A DNA stretch of 64,000 nt. Source: Auanema rhodensis. Lineage: Eukaryota; Nematoda; Chromadorea; Rhabditida; Rhabditidae. Location of the stretch: positions 496,001 to 560,000 of the forward strand of contig CAXKVF010000074.1 of the NCBI GenBank assembly GCA_964057225.1. The letters are read 5' to 3'. Shown here in pieces: positions 13,025 to 26,400 of the stretch. The number at the start of each line of letters is the position of its first letter. Position 1 is the first letter of the stretch. Made by a program: the position numbers and the translations under genes. Under the pieces are notes generated by a model, which was not told the origin of the DNA, made no database searches, and saw only the letters and a program-made list of their open reading frames with translations.

Positions 13025-16000
13025 ACTTGGTATGTAACTCGCTTCACGTGAAAGATAAAGAGATGCGGTTTTCAAAATTAGATTCCCCATGTCCATATTA
13101 GTCTAAAAACAAATTTTTATTGATATTGGTTCATGGTAACCATGACTTTGAAATTTACGTGAACTTTAATTTATGCTAATTAAATGTACACGTGATGTGC
13201 ACTTGGTATGTAACTCGCTTCACGTGAAAGATAAAGAGATGCGGTTTTCAAAATTAGATTCCCCATGTCCATATTAGTCTAAAAACAAATTTTTATTGAT
13301 ATTGGTTCATGGTAACCATGACTTTGAAATTTACGTGAACTTTAATTTATGCTAATTAAATGTACACGTGATGTGCACTTGGTATGTAACTCGCTTCACG
13401 TGTAAGATAAAGAGATGCGGTTTTCAAAATTAGATTCCCCATGTCCATATTAGTCTAAAAACAAATTTTTATAAATATTGGTGCATGGTAACCATGACTT
13501 TGAAATTTACGTGAACTTTAATTTATGCTAATTAAATGTACACGTGATGTGCTCTTGGTATGTAACTCGCTTCACGTGAAAGATAAAGAGATGCGGTTTT
13601 CAAAATTAGATTCCCCATGTCCATATTAGTCTAAAAACAAATTTTTATTGATATTGGTTCATGGTAACCATGACTTTGAAATTTACGTGAACTTTAATTT
13701 ATGCTAATTAAATGTACACGTGATGTGCACTTGGTATGTAACTCGCTTCACGTGAAAGATAAAGAGATGCGGTTTTCAAAATTAGATTCCCCATGTCCAT
13801 ATTAGTCTAAAAACAAATTTTTATTGATATTGGTTCATGGTAACCATGACTTTGAAATTTACGTGAACTTTAATTTATGCTAATTAAATGTACACGTGAT
13901 GTGCACTTGGTATGTAACTCGCTTCACGTGAAAGTTAAAGAGATGCGGTTTTCAAAATTAGATTCCCCATGTCCATATTAGTCTAAAAACAAATTTTTAT
14001 TGATATTGGTGCATGGTAACCATGACTTTGAAATTTACGTGAACTTTAATTTATGCTAATTAAATGTACACGTGATGTGCACTTGGTATGTAACTCGCTT
14101 CACGTGAAAGATAAAGAGATGCGGTTTTCAAAATTATATTCCCCATGTCCATATTAGTCTAAAAACAAATTTTTATTGATATTGGTGCATGGTAACCATG
14201 ACTTTGAAATTTACGTGAACTTTAATTTATGCTAATTAAATGTACACGTGATGTGCACTTGGTATGTAACTCGCTTCACGTGAAAGATAAAGAGATGCGG
14301 TTTTCAAAATTAGATTCCCCATGTCCATATTAGTCTAAAAACAAATTTTTATTGATATTGGTGCATGGTAACCATGACTTTGAATTTTACGTGAACTTTA
14401 ATTTATGCTAATTAAATGTACACGTGATGTGCACTTGGTATGTAACTCGCTTTACGTGAAAGATAAAGAGATGCGGTTTTCAAAATTATATTCCCCATGT
14501 CCATATTAGTCTAAAAACAAATTTTTATTGATATTGGTGCATGGTAACCATGACTTTGAAATTTACGTGAACTTTAATTTATGCTAATTAAATGTACACG
14601 TGATGTGCACTTGGTATGTAACTCGCTTCACGTGAAAGATAAAGAGATGCGGTTTTCAAAATTAGATTCCCCATGTCCATATTAGTCTAAAAACAAATTT
14701 TTATTGATATTGGTCCATGGTAACCATGACTTTGAATTTTACGTGAACTTTAATTTATGCTAATTAAATGTACACGTGATGTGCACTTGGTATGTAACTC
14801 GCTTCACGTGAAAGATAAAGAGATGCGGTTTTCAAAATTAGATTCCCCATGTCCATATTAGTCTAAAAACAAATTTTTATTGATATTGGTTCATGGTAAC
14901 CATGACTTTGAAATTTACGTGAACTTTAATTTATGCTAATTAAATGTACACGTGATGTGCACTTGGTATGTAACTCGCTTCACGTGAAAGATAAAGAGAT
15001 GCGGTTTTCAAAATTAGATTCCCCATGTCCATATTAGTCTAAAAACAAATTTTTATTGATATTGGTTCATGGTAACCATGACTTTGAAATTTACGTGAAC
15101 TTTAATTTATGCTAATTAAATGTACACGTGATGTGCACTTGGTATGTAACTCGCTTCACGTGAAAGATAAAGAGATTCGGTTTTCAAAATTAGATTCCCC
15201 ATGTCCATATTAGTCTAAAAACAAATTTTTATTGATATTGGTGCATGGTAACCATGACTTTGAAATTTACGTGAACTTTAATTTATGCTAATTAAATGTA
15301 CACGTGATGTGCTCTTGGTATGTAACTCGCTTCACGTGAAAGATAAAGAGATGCGGTTTTCAAAATTAGATTACCCATGTCCATATTAGTCTAAAAACAA
15401 ATTTTTATTGATATTGGTGCATGGTAACCATGACTTTGAAATTTACGTGAACTTTAATTTATGCTAATTAAATGTACACGTGATGTGCTCTTGGTATGTA
15501 ACTCGCTTCACGTGAAAGATAAAGAGATGCGGTTTTCAAAATTAGATTACCCATGTCCATAATAGTCTAAAAACAAATTTTTATTGATATTGGTGCATGG
15601 TAACCATGACTTTGAAATTTACGTGAACTTTAATTTATGCTAATTAAATGTACACGTGATGTGCACTTGGTATGTAACTCGCTTCACGTGAAAGATAAAG
15701 AGATGCGGTTTTCAAAATTAGATTCCCCATGTCCATATTAGTCTAAAAACAAATTTTTATTGATATTGGTTCATGGTAACCATGACTTTGAAATTTACGT
15801 GAACTTTAATTTATGCTAATTAAATGTACACGTGATGTGCACTTGGTATGTAACTCGCTTCACGTGAAAGATAAAGAGATGCGGTTTTCAAAATTAGATC
15901 CCCCATGTCCATATTAGTCTAAATACTAATTTTTATTGATATTGGTGCATGGTAACCATGACTTTGAAATTTACGTGAACTTTAATTTATGCTAATTAAA

Positions 16001-18832
16001 TGTACACGTGATGTGCACTTGGTATGTAACTCGCTTCACGTGAAAGATAAAGAGATGCGGTTTTCAAAATTAGATTCCCCATGTCCATATTAGTCTAAAA
16101 ACAAATTTTTATTGATATTGGTGCATGGTAACCATGACTTTGAATTTTACGTGAACTTTAATTTATGCTAATTAAATGTACACGTGATGTGCACTTGGTA
16201 TGTAACTCGCTTCACGTGAAAGATAAAGAGATGCGGTTTTCAAAATTAGATTCCCCATGTCCATATTAGTCTAAAAACAAATTTTTATTGATATTGGTTC
16301 ATGGTAACCATGACTTTGAAATTTACGTGAACTTTAATTTATGCTAATTAAATGTACACGTGATGTGCACTTGGTATGTAACTCGCTTCACGTGTAAGAT
16401 AAAGAGATGCGGTTTTCAAAATTAGATTCCCCATGTCCATATTAGTCTAAAAACAAATTTTTATTGATATTGGTGCATGGTAACCATGACTTTGAAATTT
16501 ACGTGAACTTTAATTTATGCTAATTAAATGTACACGTGATGTGCTCTTGGTATGTAACTCGCTTCACGTGAAAGATAAAGAGATGCGGTTTTCAAAATTA
16601 GATTCCCCATGTCCATATTAGTCTAAAAACAAATTTTTATTGATATTGGTTCATGGTAACCATGACTTTGAAATTTACGTGAACTTTAATTTATGCTAAT
16701 TAAATGTACACGTGATGTGCACTTGGTATGTAACTCGCTTCACGTGAAAGTTAAAGAGATGCGGTTTTCAAAATTAGATTACCCATGTCCATATTAGTCT
16801 AAAAACAAATTTTTATTGATATTGGTTCATGGTAACCATGACTTTGAAATTTACGTGAACTTTAATTTATGCTAATTAAATGTACACGTGATGTGCACTT
16901 GGTATGTAACTCGCTTCACGTGAAAGATAAAGAGATGCGGTTTTCAAAATTAGATCCCCCATGTCCATATTAGTCTAAATACTAATTTTTATTGATATTG
17001 GTGCATGGTAACCATGACTTTGAAATTTACGTGAACTTTAATTTATGCTAATTAAATGTACACGTGATGTGCACTTGGTATGTAACTCGCTTCACGTGAA
17101 AGATAAAGAGATGCGGTTTTCAAAATTAGATTCCCCATGTCCATATTAGTCTAAAAACAAATTTTTATTGATATTGGTGCATGGTAACCATGACTTTGAA
17201 ATTTACGTGAACTTTAATTTATGCTAATTAAATGTACACGTGATGTGCACTTGGTATGTAACTCGCTTCACGTGAAAGATAAAGAGATGCGGTTTTCAAA
17301 ATTAGATTCCCCATGTCCATATTAGTCTAAAAACAAATTTTTATTGATATTGGTGCATGGTAACCATGACTTTGAAATTTACGTGAACTTTAATTTATGC
17401 TAATTAAATGTACACGTGATGTGCACTTGGTATGTAACTTGCTTCACGTGAAAGATAAAGAGATGCGGTTTTCAAAATTAGATTGCCCATGTCCATATTA
17501 GTCTAAAAACAAATTTTAATTGATATTGGTTCATGGTAACCATGACTTTGAAATTTACGTGAACTTTAATTTATGCTAATTAAATGTACACGTGATGTGC
17601 ACTTGGTATGTAACTCGCTTCACGTGAAAGATAAAGAGATGCGGTTTTCATAGTTAGATTCCCCATGTCCATATTAGTCTAAAAACAAATTTTTATTGAT
17701 ATTGGTGCATGGTAACCATGACTTTGAAATTTACGTGAACTTTAATTTATGCTAATTAAATGTACACGTGATGTGCACTTGGTATGTAACTCGCTTCACG
17801 TGAAAGATGAAGAGATGCGGTTTTCAAAATTAGATTCCCCATGTCCATATTAGTCTAAAAACAAATTTTTATTGATATTGGTGCATGGTAACCATGACTT
17901 TGAAATTTACGTGAACTTTAATTTATGCTAATTAAATGTACACGTGATGTGCACTTGGTATGTAACTCGCTTCACGTGAAAGATAAAGAGATGCGGTTTT
18001 CAAAATTAGATTCCCCATGTCCATATTAGTCTAAAAACAAATTTTTATTGATATTGGTGCATGGTAACCATGACTTTGAAATTTACGTGAACTTTAATTT
18101 ATGCTAATTAAATGTACACGTGATGTGCACTTGGTATGTAACTCGCTTCACGTGAAAGATAAAGAGATGCGGTTTTCAAAATTAGATTGCCCATGTCCAT
18201 ATTAGTCTAAAAACAAATTTTAATTGATATTGGTTCATGGTAACCATGACTTTGAAATTTACGTGAACTTTAATTTATGCTAATTAAATGTACACGTGAT
18301 GTGCACTTGGTATGTAACTCGCTTCACGTGAAAGATAAAGAGATGCGGTTTTCAAAATTAGATTGCCCATGTCCATATTAGTCTAAAAACAAATTTTAAT
18401 TGATATTGGTTCATGGTAACCATGACTTTGAAATTTACGTGAACTTTAATTTATGCTAATTAAATGTACACGTGATGTGCACTTGGTATGTAACTCGCTT
18501 CACGTGAAAGATAAAGAGATGCGGTTTTCAAAATTAGATTGCCCATGCCCATATTAGTCTAAAAACAAATTTTTATTGATATTGGTGCATGGTAACCATG
18601 ACTTTGAAATTTACGTGAACTTTAATTTATGCTAATTAAATGTACACGTGATGTGCACTTGGTATGTAACTCGCTTCACGTAAAAGATAAAGAGATGCGG
18701 TTTTCAAAATTAGATTGCCCATGTCCATATTAGTCTAAAAACAAATTTTTATTGATATTGGTGCATGGTAACCATGACTTTGAAATTTACGTGAACTTTA
18801 ATTTATGCTAATTAAATGTACACGTGATGTGC

Positions 18833-19008
18833 ACTCGGTATGTAACTCGCTTCACGTGAAAGATAAAGAGATGCGGTTTTCAAAATTAGATTCCTCATGT
18901 CCATATTAGTCTAAAAACAAATTTTTATTGATATTGGTTCATGATAACCATGACTTTGAAATTTACGTGAACTTTAATTTATGCTAATTAAATGTACACG
19001 TGATGTGC
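18833..19008 (+). repeat. Hybrid monomer at the end of the block A match
   Basis: The front half is the ACTCGG / TTCCTCATG type, as in all other occurrences (1,057, 3,873, 9,857, 28,337, 31,153, 37,313, 46,289). The rear half is TTCATGATAACC (g107t and g112a), otherwise found only in the T-variant block at 20,065..20,944. The switch lies between about 18,896 and 18,938. The next monomer (19,009) again matches block B, so this looks like a short conversion tract rather than a simple crossover. Confidence 0.8.
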
Positions 19009-19156
19009 ACTTGGTATGTAACTCGCTTCACGTGAAAGATAAAGAGATGCGGTTTTCAAAATTAGATTGCCCATGTCCATATTAGTCTAAAAACAAATTT
19101 TTATTGATATTGGTTCATGGTAACCATGACTTTGAAATTTACGTGAACTTTAATTT

Positions 19157-19339
19157 ATGCTAATTAAATGTACACGTGATGTGCACTTGGTATGTAACTC
19201 GCTTCACGTGAAAGATAAAGAGATGCGGTTTTCAAAATTAGATTCCCCATGTCCATATTATTCTAAAAACAAATTTTTATTGATATTGGTGCATGGTAAC
19301 CATGACTTTGAAATTTACGTGAACTTTAATTTATGCTAA
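19157..19339 (+). other. Second, independent stop-loss open frame (TAG to TAT)
   Basis: This is the same frame as the Trp-type open frames, but the TAG is removed by a different change (ATTATTC instead of ATTAGTC), giving Tyr. The monomer otherwise has consensus-type GAAATTTAC and CGCTTCACGTG, so it did not descend from the a76g copy. It is a single occurrence. Treated as a chance open frame, not a gene. Confidence 0.88.
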
Positions 19340-19536
19340 TTAAATGTACACGTGATGTGCACTTGGTATGTAACTCGCTTCACGTGAAAGATAAAGAGAT
19401 GCGGTTTTCAAAATTAGATTCCCCATGTCCATATTAGTCTAAAAACAAATTTAGATTGATATTGGTGCATGGTAACCATGACTTTGAAATTTACGTGAAC
19501 TTTAATTTATGCTAATTAAATGTACACGTGATGTGC

Positions 19537-20944
19537 ACTTGGTATGTAACTCGCATCACGTAAAAGATAAAGAGATGCGGTTTTCAAAATTAGATTTCCC
19601 ATGTCCATATTAGTCTAAAAACAAATTTTTATTGATATTGGTTCATGGTAACCATGACTTTGAAATTTACGTGAACTTTAATTTATGCTAATTAAATGTA
19701 CACGTGATGTGCACTTGGTATGTAACTCGCTTCACGTGAAAGATAAAGAGATGCGGTTTTCAAAATTAGATTTCCCATGTCCATATTAGTCTAAAAATAA
19801 ATTTTTATTGATATTGGTGCATGGTAACCATGACTTTGAAATTTACGTGAACTTTAATTTATGCTAATTAAATGTACACGTGATGTGCACTTGGTATGTA
19901 ACTCGCTTCACGTAAAAGATAAAGAGATGCGGTTTTCAAAATTAGATTCCCCATGTCCATATTAGTCTAAAAACAAATTTTTATTGATATTGGTTCATGG
20001 TAACCATGACTTTGAAATTTACGTGAACTTTAATTTATGCTAATTAAATGTACACGTGATGTGCACTTGGTATGTAACTCGCTTCACGTGAAAGATAAAG
20101 AGATGCGGTTTTCAAAATTAGATTTTCCATGTCCATATTAGTCTAAAAACAAATTTTTATTGATATTGGTTCATGATAACCATGACTTTGAAATTTACGT
20201 GAACTTTAATTTATGCTAATTAAATGTACACGTGATGTGCACTTGGTATGTAACTCGCTTCACGTGAAAGATAAAGAGATGCGGTTTTCAAAATTAGATT
20301 TCCCATGTCCATATTAGTCTAAAAATAAATTTTTATTGATATTGGTGCATGGTAACCATGACTTTGAAATTTACGTGAACTTTAATTTATGCTAATTAAA
20401 TGTACACGTGATGTGCACTTGGTATGTAACTCGCTTCACGTGAAAGATAAAGAGATGCGGTTTTCAAAATTAGATTTCCCATGTCCATATTAGTCTAAAA
20501 ACAAATTTTTATTGATATTGGTTCATGATAACCATGACTTTGAAATTTACGTGAACTTTAATTTATGCTAATTAAATGTACACGTGATGTGCACTTGGTA
20601 TGTAACTCGCTTCACGTGAAAGATAAAGAGATGCGGTTTTCAAAATTAGATTTCCCATGTCCATATTAGTCTAAAAACAAATTTTTATTGATATTGGTTC
20701 ATGATAACCATGACTTTGAAATTTACGTGAACTTTAATTTATGCTAATTAAATGTACACGTGATGTGCACTTGGTATGTAACTCGCTTCACGTGAAAGAT
20801 GAAGAGATGCGGTTTTCAAAATTAGATTTCCCATGTCCATATTAGTCTAAAAACAAATTTTTATTGATATTGGTTCATGATAACCATGACTTTGAAATTT
20901 ACGTGAACTTTAATTTATGCTAATTAAATGTACACGTGATGTGC
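19537..20944 (+). repeat. T-variant subfamily block (GATTTCCC / CATGATAACC)
   Basis: Eight monomers; seven have T at position 61 (GATTTCCC, or GATTTTCC at 20,065). The exception is 19,889, with CCCC. Four carry TTCATGATAACC (20,065, 20,417, 20,593, 20,769), where g112a breaks the CATGGT-A-ACCATG inverted repeat. Two carry AAAAATAAAT with GTGCATGG (19,713, 20,241). The monomer at 19,537 has CGCATCACGTAAAAG. I see this combination nowhere else in the window apart from the tail of the 18,833 monomer. Confidence 0.88.
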
Positions 20945-21648
20945 ACTTGGTATGTAACTCGCTTCACGTGAAAGATAAAGAGATGCGGTTTTCAAAATTA
21001 GATTCCCCATGTCCATATTAGTCTAAAAACAAATTTTTATTGATATTGGTTCATGGTAACCATGACTTTGAAATTTACGTGAACTTTAATTTATGCTAAT
21101 TAAATGTACACGTGATGTGCACTTGGTATGTAACTCGCTTCACGTGAAAGTTAAAGAGATGCGGTTTTCAAAATTAGATTCCCCATGTCCATATTAGTCT
21201 AAAAACAAATTTTTATTGATATTGGTGCATGGTAACCATGACTTTGAAATTTACGTGAACTTTAATTTATGCTAATTAAATGTACACGTGATGTGCACTT
21301 GGTATGTAACTCGCTTCACGTGAAAGATAAAGAGATGCGGTTTTCAAAATTAGATTCCCCATGTCCATATTAGTCTAAAAACAAATTTTTATTGATATTG
21401 GTTCATGGTAACCATGACTTTGAAATTTACGTGAACTTTAATTTATGCTAATTAAATGTACACGTGATGTGCACTTGGTATGTAACTCGCTTCACGTGAA
21501 AGATAAAGAGATGCGGTTTTCAAAATTAGATTCCCCATGTCCATATTAGTCTAAAAACAAATTTTTATTGATATTGGTGCATGGTAACCATGACTTTGAA
21601 ATTTACGTGAACTTTAATTTATGCTAATTAAATGTACACGTGATGTGC

Positions 21649-24288
21649 TCTTGGTATGTAACTCGCTTCACGTGAAAGATAAAGAGATGCGGTTTTCAAA
21701 ATTAGATTACCCATGTCCATATTAGTCTAAAAACAAATTTTTATTGATATTGGTGCATGGTAACCATGACTTTGAAATTTACGTGAACTTTAATTTATGC
21801 TAATTAAATGTACACGTGATGTGCTCTTGGTATGTAACTCGCTTCACGTGAAAGATAAAGAGATGCGGTTTTCAAAATTAGATTACCCATGTCCATAATA
21901 GTCTAAAAACAAATTTTTATTGATATTGGTGCATGGTAACCATGACTTTGAAATTTACGTGAACTTTAATTTATGCTAATTAAATGTACACGTGATGTGC
22001 ACTTGGTATGTAACTCGCTTCACGTGAAAGATAAAGAGATGCGGTTTTCAAAATTAGATTCCCCATGTCCATATTAGTCTAAAAACAAATTTTTATTGAT
22101 ATTGGTTCATGGTAACCATGACTTTGAAATTTACGTGAACTTTAATTTATGCTAATTAAATGTACACGTGATGTGCACTTGGTATGTAACTCGCTTCACG
22201 TGAAAGATAAAGAGATGCGGTTTTCAAAATTAGATCCCCCATGTCCATATTAGTCTAAATACTAATTTTTATTGATATTGGTGCATGGTAACCATGACTT
22301 TGAAATTTACGTGAACTTTAATTTATGCTAATTAAATGTACACGTGATGTGCACTTGGTATGTAACTCGCTTCACGTGAAAGATAAAGAGATGCGGTTTT
22401 CAAAATTAGATTCCCCATGTCCATATTAGTCTAAAAACAAATTTTTATTGATATTGGTGCATGGTAACCATGACTTTGAATTTTACGTGAACTTTAATTT
22501 ATGCTAATTAAATGTACACGTGATGTGCACTTGGTATGTAACTCGCTTCACGTGAAAGATAAAGAGATGCGGTTTTCAAAATTAGATTCCCCATGTCCAT
22601 ATTAGTCTAAAAACAAATTTTTATTGATATTGGTTCATGGTAACCATGACTTTGAAATTTACGTGAACTTTAATTTATGCTAACTAAATGTACACGTGAT
22701 GTGCACTTGGTATGTAACTCGCTTCACGTGTAAGATAAAGAGATGCGGTTTTCAAAATTAGATTCCCCATGTCCATATTAGTCTAAAAACAAATTTTTAT
22801 AAATATTGGTGCATGGTAACCATGACTTTGAAATTTACGTGAACTTTAATTTATGCTAATTAAATGTACACGTGATGTGCTCTTGGTATGTAACTCGCTT
22901 CACGTGAAAGATAAAGAGATGCGGTTTTCAAAATTAGATTCCCCATGTCCATATTAGTCTAAAAACAAATTTTTATTGATATTGGTTCATGGTAACCATG
23001 ACTTTGAAATTTACGTGAACTTTAATTTATGCTAATTAAATGTACACGTGATGTGCACTTGGTATGTAACTCGCTTCACGTGAAAGATAAAGAGATGCGG
23101 TTTTCAAAATTAGATTCCCCATGTCCATATTAGTCTAAAAACAAATTTTTATTGATATTGGTTCATGGTAACCATGACTTTGAAATTTACGTGAACTTTA
23201 ATTTATGCTAATTAAATGTACACGTGATGTGCACTTGGTATGTAACTCGCTTCACGTGAAAGTTAAAGAGATGCGGTTTTCAAAATTAGATTCCCCATGT
23301 CCATATTAGTCTAAAAACAAATTTTTATAAATATTGGTGCATGGTAACCATGACTTTGAAATTTACGTGAACTTTAATTTATGCTAATTAAATGTACACG
23401 TGATGTGCACTTGGTATGTAACTCGCTTCACGTGAAAGTTAAAGAGATGCGGTTTTCAAAATTAGATTCCCCATGTCCATATTAGTCTAAAAACAAATTT
23501 TTATTGATATTGGTGCATGGTAACCATGACTTTGAAATTTACGTGAACTTTAATTTATGCTAATTAAATGTACACGTGATGTGCACTTGGTATGTAACTC
23601 GCTTCACGTGAAAGATAAAGAGATGCGGTTTTCAAAATTAGATTCCCCATGTCCATATTAGTCTAAAAACAAATTTTTATTGATATTGGTGCATGGTAAC
23701 CATGACTTTGAATTTTACGTGAACTTTAATTTATGCTAATTAAATGTACACGTGATGTGCACTTGGTATGTAACTCGCTTCACGTGAAAGATAAAGAGAT
23801 GCGGTTTTCAAAATTAGATTCCCCATGTCCATATTAGTCTAAAAACAAATTTTTATTGATATTGGTTCATGGTAACCATGACTTTGAAATTTACGTGAAC
23901 TTTAATTTATGCTAATTAAATGTACACGTGATGTGCACTTGGTATGTAACTCGCTTCACGTGAAAGATAAAGAGATGCGGTTTTCAAAATTAGATTCCCC
24001 ATGTCCATATTAGTCTAAAAACAAATTTTTATTGATATTGGTTCATGGTAACCATGACTTTGAATTTTACGTGAACTTTAATTTATGCTAATTAAATGTA
24101 CACGTGATGTGCACTTGGTATGTAACTCGCTTCACGTGAAAGATAAAGAGATGCGGTTTTCAAAATTAGATTCCCCATGTCCATATTAGTCTAAAAACAA
24201 ATTTTTATTGATATTGGTGCATGGTAACCATGACTTTGAAATTTACGTGAACTTTAATTTATGCTAATTAAATGTACACGTGATGTGC
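21649..24288 (+). repeat. 15-monomer HOR unit, copy 1
   Basis: Order: TCTT/TTACCC; TCTT/CATAATAG; TTCATGG; GATCCCCC/AAATACTAAT; TGAATTTT; TTCATGG; GTGTAAG/ATAAAT; TCTT/TTCATGG; TTCATGG; AAAGTTAAAG; AAAGTTAAAG; TGAATTTT; then three further monomers. Private changes are TGCTAACTAAATG near 22,680 and ATAAAT in the first AAAGTTAAAG monomer (near 23,329). The first eight steps also appear at 15,313..16,720 in block A and 42,769..44,176 in block B. Confidence 0.85.
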
Positions 24289-26400
24289 TCTTGGTATGTA
24301 ACTCGCTTCACGTGAAAGATAAAGAGATGCGGTTTTCAAAATTAGATTACCCATGTCCATATTAGTCTAAAAACAAATTTTTATTGATATTGGTGCATGG
24401 TAACCATGACTTTGAAATTTACGTGAACTTTAATTTATGCTAATTAAATGTACACGTGATGTGCTCTTGGTATGTAACTCGCTTCACGTGAAAGATAAAG
24501 AGATGCGGTTTTCAAAATTAGATTACCCATGTCCATAATAGTCTAAAAACAAATTTTTATTGATATTGGTGCATGGTAACCATGACTTTGAAATTTACGT
24601 GAACTTTAATTTATGCTAATTAAATGTACACGTGATGTGCACTTGGTATGTAACTCGCTTCACGTGAAAGATAAAGAGATGCGGTTTTCAAAATTAGATT
24701 CCCCATGTCCATATTAGTCTAAAAACAAATTTTTATTGATATTGGTTCATGGTAACCATGACTTTGAAATTTACGTGAACTTTAATTTATGCTAATTAAA
24801 TGTACACGTGATGTGCACTTGGTATGTAACTCGCTTCACGTGAAAGATAAAGAGATGCGGTTTTCAAAATTAGATCCCCCATGTCCATATTAGTCTAAAT
24901 ACTAATTTTTATTGATATTGGTGCATGGTAACCATGACTTTGAAATTTACGTGAACTTTAATTTATGCTAATTAAATGTACACGTGATGTGCACTTGGTA
25001 TGTAACTCGCTTCACGTGAAAGATAAAGAGATGCGGTTTTCAAAATTAGATTCCCCATGTCCATATTAGTCTAAAAACAAATTTTTATTGATATTGGTGC
25101 ATGGTAACCATGACTTTGAATTTTACGTGAACTTTAATTTATGCTAATTAAATGTACACGTGATGTGCACTTGGTATGTAACTCGCTTCACGTGAAAGAT
25201 AAAGAGATGCGGTTTTCAAAATTAGATTCCCCATGTCCATATTAGTCTAAAAACAAATTTTTATTGATATTGGTTCATGGTAACCATGACTTTGAAATTT
25301 ACGTGAACTTTAATTTATGCTAATTAAATGTACACGTGATGTGCACTTGGTATGTAACTCGCTTCACGTGTAAGATAAAGAGATGCGGTTTTCAAAATTA
25401 GATTCCCCATGTCCATATTAGTCTAAAAACAAATTTTTATAAATATTGGTGCATGGTAACCATGACTTTGAAATTTACGTGAACTTTAATTTATGCTAAT
25501 TAAATGTACACGTGATGTGCTCTTGGTATGTAACTCGCTTCACGTGAAAGATAAAGAGATGCGGTTTTCAAAATTAGATTCCCCATGTCCATATTAGTCT
25601 AAAAACAAATTTTTATTGATATTGGTTCATGGTAACCATGACTTTGAAATTTACGTGAACTTTAATTTATGCTAATTAAATGTACACGTGATGTGCACTT
25701 GGTATGTAACTCGCTTCACGTGAAAGATAAAGAGATGCGGTTTTCAAAATTAGATTCCCCATGTCCATATTAGTCTAAAAACAAATTTTTATTGATATTG
25801 GTTCATGGTAACCATGACTTTGAAATTTACGTGAACTTTAATTTATGCTAATTAAATGTACACGTGATGTGCACTTGGTATGTAACTCGCTTCACGTGAA
25901 AGTTAAAGAGATGCGGTTTTCAAAATTAGATTCCCCATGTCCATATTAGTCTAAAAACAAATTTTTATTGATATTGGTGCATGGTAACCATGACTTTGAA
26001 ATTTACGTGAACTTTAATTTATGCTAATTAAATGTACACGTGATGTGCACTTGGTATGTAACTCGCTTCACGTGAAAGTTAAAGAGATGCGGTTTTCAAA
26101 ATTAGATTCCCCATGTCCATATTAGTCTAAAAACAAATTTTTATTGATATTGGTGCATGGTAACCATGACTTTGAAATTTACGTGAACTTTAATTTATGC
26201 TAATTAAATGTACACGTGATGTGCACTTGGTATGTAACTCGCTTCACGTGAAAGATAAAGAGATGCGGTTTTCAAAATTAGATTCCCCATGTCCATATTA
26301 GTCTAAAAACAAATTTTTATTGATATTGGTGCATGGTAACCATGACTTTGAATTTTACGTGAACTTTAATTTATGCTAATTAAATGTACACGTGATGTGC
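24289..26400 (+). repeat. 15-monomer HOR unit, copy 2 (first 12 monomers shared)
   Basis: It follows copy 1 at an offset of 2,640 bp (15 monomers) through the TGAATTTT monomer at 26,225. It then departs: 26,401 has TTATATTCCCC (g57t), which copy 1 lacks. Apart from the two private changes in copy 1, no difference was seen over the shared stretch. Confidence 0.85.

Larger units (their letters stand above)
1..19184 (+). repeat. Large HOR block A (109 monomers), duplicated downstream as block B
   Basis: The ordered series of variant monomers from the window start to about 19.18 kb recurs at 27,281..46,640. Matching markers include GAATACCC near 939 / 28,219, TGTACGCG near 1,043 / 28,323, TTTTTCTTG near 2,026 / 29,306, the TTTTTGTTG / TGCTTATTAAGTG monomer (3,345 / 30,625), AGATACGG (4,265 / 31,545), a27t with ATAAAT (13,471 / 40,927) and ATTCGG (15,175 / 42,631). 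The offset is 27,280 bp (155 monomers) up to about 6.3 kb and 27,456 bp (156 monomers) after that. The left end is open because the window begins inside it. Matching ends in or just after the hybrid monomer at 18,833. Confidence 0.93.

Noticed and set aside
15121-15200. CENP-B box, prompted by ATTCGG in the 15,137 monomer and its copy near 42,631
   Set aside because: Only TTCG is shared; the downstream A and CGGG positions do not match. It is a single G-to-T change in AGATGCGG.
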